Positions 16,076-21,997 of a DNA stretch of 21,997 nt are shown piece by piece. The first letter of the stretch is position 1. The number at the start of each line of letters is the position of its first letter. A program made the translations under genes and the position numbers. Source of the stretch: Limiplasma merdipullorum (lineage in GTDB: Bacteria; Bacillota; Clostridia; Christensenellales; Aristaeellaceae); contig DVHQ01000224.1 in NCBI GenBank assembly GCA_018711955.1, positions 1-21,997 of the forward strand, given 5' to 3'. Under the pieces are notes generated by a model, which was given only the letters and a program-made list of their open reading frames with translations, was not told where the DNA came from and made no database searches.

Positions 16076-16923
16076 CGCGGGTAATCATTACCGGGGCGGG
16101 CAGCTATATCGGCACGCATCTGGGCGCCTGGCTCAGCCGCCGGCCGGAGCGGTTTGAGGTGGAGGAGATGAGCCTGCACGGCGCTTGGGATGCAAGCGCC
16201 TTTTTGGGTTGCGGCTGCGTCATCCACGTGGCGGGGCTGGCGCACAGAAGGGAGCAGCCCGGCGACGAGGCACTCTACGACCGGGTCAACCGTGAGCTGG
16301 CTGTGGAGGTGGCCCGGGCGGCCAAGGCGCAGGGCGTAAAACAGTTTGTGTTCTTCAGCAGCATGAGCGTCTACGGCCTGACCTGCGGGCGCATCACGAA
16401 GCACACGCAGCCCGCGCCCAACACCCATTACGGCGTGAGTAAATGGAAGGCGGAACAGGCGCTTGCTGAGCTGGAGGACGATGTCTTCCATGTGGCCGTG
16501 CTCCGGCCGCCCATGATCTACGGCCGCGGCTGCCGGGGCAACTATCCCCGGCTTTCGGCGCTGGCGCAGAGCCTGCCGCTGTTTCCCCGCGTGCAAAACG
16601 AACGCAGCATGCTCTATATCGATACCCTCTGCGCCTTTGTAGAACGGCTGGTGGAGAGCGGGGCGGGCGGGCTGTACTTCCCGCAGAACCGCGAATACGT
16701 GTCCACCTGCGCCATGGTGCGGGAGATCGCCGCCTGCCATGGCCGGCGGGTGAGGCTGGTGCCCGGCCTGAACGCGCTGCTGGGGAGGCTGGCCCCGCGC
16801 GTGGGGCTGGTGGGCAAGGTGTTTGGTACGCTGACCTATGACCAAAACATGAGCGAAGCGTTCCGGCCGGAGGAGGAGCCCTCCTTTGCCCAGACCATTC
16901 GCATGACCGAGGTGGGGACATGA
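16072..16923 (+). CDS. NAD(P)-dependent sugar epimerase/dehydratase (extended SDR)
   Basis: A 283-residue extended short-chain dehydrogenase. The nucleotide-binding motif is TGAGSYIG (7-14), a Ser-Ser pair is at 96-97 (FFSSMSVYG), and the catalytic Tyr120-x3-Lys124 is in HYGVSKWK. The C-terminal half has the epimerase pattern RPPMIYGRG and a conserved MLYIDTL. Members act on nucleotide-linked sugars as 4-epimerases, 4,6-dehydratases or ketoreductases; the sequence does not settle which. At 283 residues it is shorter than a standard GalE (about 330), nearer to the 4-ketoreductase-like members of polysaccharide loci. It might supply the priming enzyme or provide a keto-sugar for the aminotransferase at 5017-6126. 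Both junctions are 4-base overlaps, indicating tight coupling. Confidence 0.88.
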   Translation: MTRVIITGAGSYIGTHLGAWLSRRPERFEVEEMSLHGAWDASAFLGCGCVIHVAGLAHRREQPGDEALYDRVNRELAVEVARAAKAQGVKQFVFFSSMSVYGLTCGRITKHTQPAPNTHYGVSKWKAEQALAELEDDVFHVAVLRPPMIYGRGCRGNYPRLSALAQSLPLFPRVQNERSMLYIDTLCAFVERLVESGAGGLYFPQNREYVSTCAMVREIAACHGRRVRLVPGLNALLGRLAPRVGLVGKVFGTLTYDQNMSEAFRPEEEPSFAQTIRMTEVGT

Positions 16924-18047
16924 GCAGAAAGGTGCTGTTTGTGGCCACGGTGCTGCGCATGCATGTGCTGGTGTTTCATCTGCCCTATATGCGCTGGTTT
17001 CAGGAACAGGGCTACGAGGTGCATCTGTGCTGCGCCAACGATACGCCCGATCCCCGTCCCCAGGTGCCGTATTGCGACCGCTGGGTGGAGCTGCCCTTTT
17101 CCCGCACGCCGGTTTCCGCCGGCAACCGCGAGGTCTTTCGCCGCCTGAAGCAGCTCATCGACGCCGAGGACTACGCCCTCATCCATTGCAACACGCCGGT
17201 GGGCGGGCTGCTGGGCCGTCTGGCGGCGCGTGCGGCGCGCAAACGCGGCACGCGCGTGGTCTATACGGCGCACGGGTTTCATTTTTTCACCGGCGCGCCG
17301 CTGAAAAACTGGCTGCTGTACTACCCCGCGGAGCGTCTGCTCAGCCGCTGGACCGACCTGCTCATCACCATCAACGGCGAGGACTATGCCCGCGCGAAGC
17401 GGTTTGCCGCCGGCCGCGTGGCGCTGGTCAGCGGCGTGGGGGTGGACCTTGCGCGCTTCCGCGGGCCGGTGGACCGTGCCGCGGTGCGTGCCGGGCTGGG
17501 TATCGGCCCGGAGGACGCCGTGCTCATCACCGTGGGCGAGCACAGCGAGCGAAAGAACCACGAAACCGTGATCGCCGCCGCCGCGCCCATCGAAGGGGCG
17601 CATGTGCTGTTTTGCGGCGTGGGGGACCGTCAGGCCGCGCTGGAAAAGCAGGCACGGGAACTGGACATGGAGGGCCGCGTGCATTTCCTGGGGTTCCGCA
17701 AGGACATTCCGGCGCTGCTGGCGGCTTCGGACGTGTTTGTGTTTCCCTCCTTGCAGGAGGGACTTCCCGTGGCCCAGATGGAGGCCATGGCCGCGGGGCT
17801 TCCCTGCGTGGTCAGCGATGTGCGCGGCAACAACGACCTCATCGCCCCCGGCGAGGGCGGCTTTCTGCGCGCGCCGCGCGACGTGAGCGGCTTTACGCAG
17901 GATATCGCGCGCCTGCTGGCGGACCCGGCCCTGCGCGCGCGCATGGGCGAGCGCAACCGCCGCGAGATGCGCCGCTACAGCCTGGAGGCGGTGCTTGCCC
18001 AGATGACCGCGCTCTACCGCGGCCTGCTGGACGGGCGCGAGCCATGA
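16920..18047 (+). CDS. GT4-family glycosyltransferase (EpsD-like)
   Basis: A 375-residue GT-B enzyme. The N-terminal acceptor domain opens KVLFVATVLRMH and contains YTAHGFHFFTGAP, a signature of exopolysaccharide EpsD-type transferases. The C-terminal donor domain has GEHSERKNH and the GT4 EX7E motif with Glu280 and Glu288 (EGLPVAQME), which contacts the nucleotide sugar. It probably adds the second or a later sugar to the lipid-linked intermediate. Donor and linkage are unknown; retaining chemistry is expected for GT4. The ATG overlaps the SDR stop (ATGA). A C-terminal Arg-rich stretch (ERNRREMRR) may help membrane attachment. Confidence 0.92.
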   Translation: MSRKVLFVATVLRMHVLVFHLPYMRWFQEQGYEVHLCCANDTPDPRPQVPYCDRWVELPFSRTPVSAGNREVFRRLKQLIDAEDYALIHCNTPVGGLLGRLAARAARKRGTRVVYTAHGFHFFTGAPLKNWLLYYPAERLLSRWTDLLITINGEDYARAKRFAAGRVALVSGVGVDLARFRGPVDRAAVRAGLGIGPEDAVLITVGEHSERKNHETVIAAAAPIEGAHVLFCGVGDRQAALEKQARELDMEGRVHFLGFRKDIPALLAASDVFVFPSLQEGLPVAQMEAMAAGLPCVVSDVRGNNDLIAPGEGGFLRAPRDVSGFTQDIARLLADPALRARMGERNRREMRRYSLEAVLAQMTALYRGLLDGREP

Positions 18048-18065
18048 CGGAAGGGGGATGCGGCT

Positions 18066-19217
18066 GTGGCGTCGGTGCTGTTTCTGATGCGCTATCCGCT
18101 GGAGAAGGACGATAACCTCAAGATCAAGTTTGACGGGCAGATGGCCGCTGTGCGCGCCATGGGGCACGAGGCGCGGCTGATCGGCTGGGACCATGAGGGC
18201 CTGTGGCTGGTGGGGGAGGGTGAGCGCACGCTTCTCCATCGCGCTCGGCTGACGGGGCTGCCGGGATACGAAAAGACGCTGCTGTACGTGGACCTGATGG
18301 CTGCGCTCAAAAAGGCGGCGGCCCTCAGGCGCTTTGATCTGGTGTACATGCGCTTTCTGCCGGTGTTCCATAACGCGCCGGGGGCGCTGGCCGCCGTGAA
18401 GGCGGGCGGCGCGCGGCTGGTGGTGGAGCATCCCACCTATCCGTTTGAAAACGGCAAGCGCTCCTCGCTTCTGCGCATGCCGGTCTTTGCCTATAACGCG
18501 CACGTGTTCCGCCGGCTGGAACCCATGATCGACCTCTATACCCTCATCGGCGACCCCTGCGAGGGCACGCTCAACGGCCGCCCTGCCATGAACATCCTCA
18601 ACGGCGTGGACGTGAGCCGCCTGCCTCTGCATGTCCCGCGCAGGGGCGCGAAGGACATCGGCCTGCTCGCGCTGGCCAGCATGTCGGTCTGGCAGGGCTA
18701 CGACCGGCTGATCGAGGCGCTGGCGCGGTACAGGGGCGGCGAGCCGGTCACGGTGCACATGGTGGGCGGCGAGGGCGACGGCTCGCTGGCGGCGTGGAAG
18801 CGGCTGGCGCAGGAGCGAGGCGTGGCGGACCGCGTCATCTTTCATGGCGAGCTGCACGGCGAGGCGCTGGACCGGGTGGCGGCCCGGTGTGACATCGGCG
18901 TGGGCGGACTGGGCCTGCACCGCAAGGGCCAGTACCGCAGCATGACGCTCAAGCTGCGGGAATACATGGCGCGGGGCCTGCCCTTTGTCTACGCGGTGGA
19001 CGACCCCTCTTTGCCGGAGGACCCCGCCGTCTGCCTGCGGCTTGCCAACGACGAAAGCCCCATTGACCTGGCGGAGCTGGCGGCCTTCGCGCGGCGCGCG
19101 CAGGCCGATGAAGAAACGCCCGCGCGGATGCGCGCCTACGCGGAAAGCCACATGTCCTGGCAGGGCGTGCTGGCCCAGGTGCTGGAAAGGGTGGGAATCG
19201 AATGCCCGGAACGCTGA
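18066..19217 (+). CDS. Divergent GT-B glycosyltransferase
   Basis: A 383-residue protein with the two-Rossmann GT-B outline. The N-terminal half includes FDLVYMRFLPVF and VVEHPTYPFE. The C-terminal half includes ILNGVDVSRLP, MSVWQGYDRLIEAL and KLREYMARGLPFVYAVDD. The last segment aligns with the GT4 nucleotide-sugar site, but the first glutamate of EX7E is an arginine; only the second (in REYMA) is kept. This suggests an unusual donor pocket or a subfamily that uses the K-L-x-E-Y version. It starts with GTG at 18066 after GGAAGGGGG, 18 bases after the previous stop, and overlaps the next gene by 16 bases. The gene lies within an unbroken run of transferases, so glycan assembly is its likely role. 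Confidence 0.82.
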   Translation: MASVLFLMRYPLEKDDNLKIKFDGQMAAVRAMGHEARLIGWDHEGLWLVGEGERTLLHRARLTGLPGYEKTLLYVDLMAALKKAAALRRFDLVYMRFLPVFHNAPGALAAVKAGGARLVVEHPTYPFENGKRSSLLRMPVFAYNAHVFRRLEPMIDLYTLIGDPCEGTLNGRPAMNILNGVDVSRLPLHVPRRGAKDIGLLALASMSVWQGYDRLIEALARYRGGEPVTVHMVGGEGDGSLAAWKRLAQERGVADRVIFHGELHGEALDRVAARCDIGVGGLGLHRKGQYRSMTLKLREYMARGLPFVYAVDDPSLPEDPAVCLRLANDESPIDLAELAAFARRAQADEETPARMRAYAESHMSWQGVLAQVLERVGIECPER

Positions 19218-20446
19218 TTTACCTGAGCAACTGCGCCATTTCGGCGGATGGCCGTCAGAACCCCTTCATGATGCAGGAATTGCCCTGGCTGATGGCCCAT
19301 TTTGACCGGGTGATGATGGTCAGCTATTATGGCGTGCGCACGCTGATGCCCGGCGACGAGCGGGGCGAGCGGCCCTTTACGGCCGTGCGTCCGGGGCTGG
19401 CGGGCCTTCGCGCCCTGCTAAAAACACCGTTTACGGCGGATGTGTGGCGCGAGCTTAAGCATATGCGCAGGGACGGGGTGCTGACGCCGGGCAACGCGCT
19501 GCGGCTGCTGGCCTTCACGCAGCGGGGGCTCAAGATGCACTACTGGACGGAGCGGCTGCTGCGCGGCGTGGTGGAGGCGCATACCACCCTGTACTCCTGC
19601 TGGATGAGCTTTGACGGCTACGCCGCCGCGCTGTCCAAGCGAAAGCACCCCCGTGTTCGCTGCGTCATCCGCGGCCACGCCTACGACGTGGATACGGAGC
19701 GCTTTGCCAAAAACCCCTATATGATGAAGCGGCGCATCGCCGCCGAGGCGGACGGCCTGTACCTGATCAGCCGCACGGCCCGCGCTCAGTTCATGAGCTA
19801 TATGCGCGGCCACGTGGACGAGCGCAAGGTGCACGTCCTGGCCATGGGCTCATCCGGCATGCCGGTGGATCACCTGCGCGAGCCGCCGCTGTACACGCAG
19901 GGCGTGTTGCGCGTGGTCAGTTGCGCCATGTTCAACCCCATCAAGCAGGTGGATGTGCTGGTGCGCGCGCTCTCGCGCTGGGAGGGCGGGCCGCTGTGCT
20001 GGACGCACATCGGCGGAGGCGCGGAGGAAGGGGCCGTGCGGACGCTGGCCTCCGAGCTGCTGGACCCCAAGGAGAACGTCATCTGCGAGCTGCTGGGCGA
20101 GCTGGACGGCGCGCACGTGCAGCGCATCTACGATACGCGCCCCTTTGACGTGTTCATCAACACCAGCAGGAAGGAGGGCGTGCCCGTGTCCATCATGGAG
20201 GCCATGCGCCATGGCATCCCGGTCATTGCGCCGCGCGTGGGCGGCATTCCCGAGCTGGTCACGCCGGACGTGGGCTTCCTCTACGCTCCGGAAAGGGGCG
20301 AGGAGGGCGTTCTGGAGGCGCTGAACCACTTCGCGGCCCTGCCCCGCGAGGAGGCCGAGGCCATGCGCCGGGCGGCCAAGCGCCGCTGGGACGAGGGGTA
20401 TTGCAGCGCCTCGCTGCTGCCCAAACTGTTTCCCAGGCAGTCCTGA
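19202..20446 (+). CDS. GT4-family glycosyltransferase
   Basis: A 414-residue GT-B enzyme. The N-terminal domain includes LIYLSNCAISADG and the acceptor-side RGHAYDVDTERF. The C-terminal donor domain has VVSCAMFNPIKQVDVLVRAL, GELDGAHVQRIYD and a full EX7E motif with Glu325 and Glu333 (EGVPVSIME), followed by GIPVIAPRVGGIPELV. It should transfer a sugar to the growing lipid-linked chain; donor and linkage cannot be read. The ATG overlaps the end of the previous gene by 16 bases in another frame. The YSCWMSFDGYAAALSKRKHP segment is typical of transferases from capsular loci in Firmicutes. Confidence 0.92.
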   Translation: MPGTLIYLSNCAISADGRQNPFMMQELPWLMAHFDRVMMVSYYGVRTLMPGDERGERPFTAVRPGLAGLRALLKTPFTADVWRELKHMRRDGVLTPGNALRLLAFTQRGLKMHYWTERLLRGVVEAHTTLYSCWMSFDGYAAALSKRKHPRVRCVIRGHAYDVDTERFAKNPYMMKRRIAAEADGLYLISRTARAQFMSYMRGHVDERKVHVLAMGSSGMPVDHLREPPLYTQGVLRVVSCAMFNPIKQVDVLVRALSRWEGGPLCWTHIGGGAEEGAVRTLASELLDPKENVICELLGELDGAHVQRIYDTRPFDVFINTSRKEGVPVSIMEAMRHGIPVIAPRVGGIPELVTPDVGFLYAPERGEEGVLEALNHFAALPREEAEAMRRAAKRRWDEGYCSASLLPKLFPRQS

Positions 20447-20471
20447 AACGCACGGAAAGGAGGGCGCGCTC

Positions 20472-21770
20472 GTGGGTAAGCGCATCCTGATTATCAGCTA
20501 TTTCTTTGCCCCACAGAACGCCATGGGGGCGGTCCGGCCCACCAAGCTGGCCAAATATCTCAGCCGCATGGGCCACGAGGTCACCGTGCTGTGCGGCCCC
20601 GGCATGAACGACCGCCGGGACCCCACCCTCGCCCGTGACCTGGCGGCCCTTAGGGAGGTGCATGTCATCCGGGAGTGGAACCCCCTCCGGGACCGTCGCC
20701 CCCGCCCGACCACACCCGCCGCAGCAACGCAGCCGTCCGCGGCTTCCCCGCGCGGGGGAGCGCTCCACGCCGCCAGGGACGCGGCCTACCGCTGGCTGCG
20801 CTGGCAGGCGGACCGCAGCTTCCGCCGCCGCGCCGTGGCCGCGCTGGACGGGCTGACCGGCACGTACGACGTGGTGTTTTCCACCTACGCACCCTGGAGC
20901 GTGCATGAGATCGCCCGCGAGGCCAAGCGCCGCGGACTGGCCCGCCGCTGGATCGCGGATTTCCGGGACGAGGTGGGCACGGCCTTTGCCTGGCAGAAGG
21001 GGAAAAAGGCCCGCTACCTGCGCATGCTCAGGCGCGAGGCGGATGTGCTGTGCGCCGCGTCGCAGGGCTTTCTGGAGATGATGGGCTTTGAGGATGCCGG
21101 GCGCGTTTTGTCCAACGGCTTCGACCGCGAGGACCTGCCCCCGGCGGAGGCCGCGCCCGCACGCACGGGCAGGCTGCGCGTGGTCTACTGCGGCATGCTC
21201 AGCATGGGGCGCAAGGGCGTAGGCGACCGCGACCTCACCCCGATGTTTCGTGCGCTGGGCGCATTGATCAAGCGCGGTCAGCTGGCGCGCAGCCAGGTGG
21301 CGCTGGTGTATGCGGGCGGCGAAAGCGCCCTGATGCAGCGTCAGGCCGCGGCCTGCGGCATGGGGGATCTGGTGGAGGACCACGGTCTGGTCTCGCGCGA
21401 GGAATCCATCGCTTTGCAGCGGGGGGCGGATGTGCTTCTGATGGCTTCGTGGCACATGGCCGCCCAACGTGGGATTCTCACGGGCAAGCTGTTTGAATAT
21501 ATGATGATGGAGAAACCCATCGTGTGCTGCATGTCGGGCGATCTGCCGGGCAGCGGCGTCAAGCGGGTGCTGGAGGAGACCGGCATGGGCCTGTGCGTGG
21601 AGCAGGCCGCCGGAGCTGCGGATGAAGCGGCGCTGGACGCCTACATGACGGATCTGGCGTATCGCTGGAAGCAGGGAAAGCCGCTGCTTGAGTCGAAACG
21701 CCCGGGCGAGGTGGAAACATACGCCTATCCGGCGCTGGCGGCCCGGTTGGCGGGCTGGATGGAGCGCTGA
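20472..21770 (+). CDS. GT-B glycosyltransferase (GT4-like, K-L-F-E-Y type)
   Basis: A 432-residue GT-B enzyme. It opens KRILIISYFFAPQNAMGAVRP, the usual start of a subfamily found in polysaccharide loci, then KLAKYLSRMGHEVTVLCG. The donor domain contains VVYCGMLSMGRKG, GLVSREESIALQRGADVLLM and GKLFEYMMMEKPIV, in which only the second glutamate of the EX7E motif is kept. Residues 75-95 are Pro/Ala/Arg-rich and may form a flexible loop. The start is GTG at 20472, 8 bases after AAAGGAGG and 25 bases after the previous stop. It is the last glycosyltransferase in view. Downstream, after 32 bases, a secreted protein begins, with no terminator between them. Confidence 0.88.
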   Translation: MGKRILIISYFFAPQNAMGAVRPTKLAKYLSRMGHEVTVLCGPGMNDRRDPTLARDLAALREVHVIREWNPLRDRRPRPTTPAAATQPSAASPRGGALHAARDAAYRWLRWQADRSFRRRAVAALDGLTGTYDVVFSTYAPWSVHEIAREAKRRGLARRWIADFRDEVGTAFAWQKGKKARYLRMLRREADVLCAASQGFLEMMGFEDAGRVLSNGFDREDLPPAEAAPARTGRLRVVYCGMLSMGRKGVGDRDLTPMFRALGALIKRGQLARSQVALVYAGGESALMQRQAAACGMGDLVEDHGLVSREESIALQRGADVLLMASWHMAAQRGILTGKLFEYMMMEKPIVCCMSGDLPGSGVKRVLEETGMGLCVEQAAGAADEAALDAYMTDLAYRWKQGKPLLESKRPGEVETYAYPALAARLAGWMER

Positions 21771-21802
21771 GCGTTCCTGCGCGAAAAGTGAGGAGGTTGT
21801 TC

Positions 21803-21997
21803 ATGAAAAAGATTGCAATCGCCCTTGCGATAGTGGCGTGTCTGCTGACCGGAGCCCTGCTGCCGGCCCTTGCGGAAACGGACCTGTCCCGTCCCGCGGC
21901 AGCAGAGGAGCCGAGGATGGAGGAAAAGACACCCGGGGAGACGGAGCTTCCCGCAAGGGAAGAAACCCCGAAGGCAACCGACGGGCGCGAGGACCCG
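21803..21997 (+). CDS. N-terminal part of a secreted protein with a Pro/Glu/Thr-rich linker (partial)
   Basis: The frame starts at an ATG 6 bases after GAGGAGG and stays open for 65 codons to the window end. Residues 1-24 form a clear signal peptide (MKKIA, hydrophobic core, ALPALA-type cleavage site LPALA before Glu25). The rest is rich in Glu, Pro, Thr and Lys and looks like a disordered linker rather than a folded domain. Position after four glycosyltransferases suggests an exported protein tied to the cell surface or glycan, but the functional domain lies outside the window. Confidence 0.75.
   Translation, partial: MKKIAIALAIVACLLTGALLPALAETDLSRPAAAEEPRMEEKTPGETELPAREETPKATDGREDP

Noticed and set aside
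16836..19151. 771-codon antisense frame across the GT4 genes
   Set aside because: It spans two genes and their junctions on the opposite strand with no family resemblance; it is a shadow of GC-rich third positions.

Overview
The window looks like chromosomal DNA from a GC-rich, Gram-positive-type anaerobe, probably a Clostridia-like Firmicute. The grounds are strong purine-rich AGGAGG ribosome sites, TTGACA/TATAAT promoters with 17-18 bp spacers, a Bacillus/Clostridium-style exopolysaccharide gene set, and a secreted flavin reductase of the kind common in gut anaerobes. No gene fixes the genus, so the assignment is inference. There is no phage, insertion sequence, CRISPR array or rRNA in view.

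Layout. (1) Positions 1-2330: the 5' part of a tRNA-Val(CAC) on the minus strand is divergent from a secreted, doubly flavinylated FAD-dependent reductase on the plus strand. Each has its own strong promoter. (2) 2253-2607: a convergent intergenic region packed with hairpins. (3) 7106 down to 2608, minus strand: a four-gene surface-polysaccharide operon (GT2 glycosyltransferase, DegT-type aminotransferase, Wzx-like flippase, ATP-grasp ligase) with its own promoter. (4) 8598 down to 7225, minus strand: a MATE exporter, with a promoter whose spacer holds a small dyad. (5) 9079-11154, plus strand: polyphosphate kinase behind a long two-promoter leader. (6) 11366-15423, plus strand: a compact metabolic run of cysE, cysS, a ComEA-like protein and leuA. 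(7) 15443-21770, plus strand: a second polysaccharide run made of a priming phosphoglycosyl transferase, an SDR epimerase/dehydratase and four GT-B glycosyltransferases, nearly all joined by overlaps or very short gaps. (8) 21803 to the window end: the start of another secreted protein.

How they fit. The two polysaccharide blocks together supply lipid-linked initiation, at least five glycosyltransferases, an amino-sugar forming enzyme, a flippase and a candidate ligase that could decorate the glycan. No Wzy polymerase, Wzz/tyrosine-kinase chain-length regulator or attachment ligase is visible, so those functions lie elsewhere or the glycan is a short oligosaccharide. The second block follows leuA by only 19 bases with no visible terminator. 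Cysteine supply and charging, leucine synthesis and glycan assembly may therefore share transcripts.

The points most worth a second look are the reductase, whose active-site positions do not match fumarate or urocanate reductases as I recall them; the aminotransferase/ATP-grasp pairing; the hairpin-rich 2253-2607 spacer; and the cysteine-rich tail on CysE.
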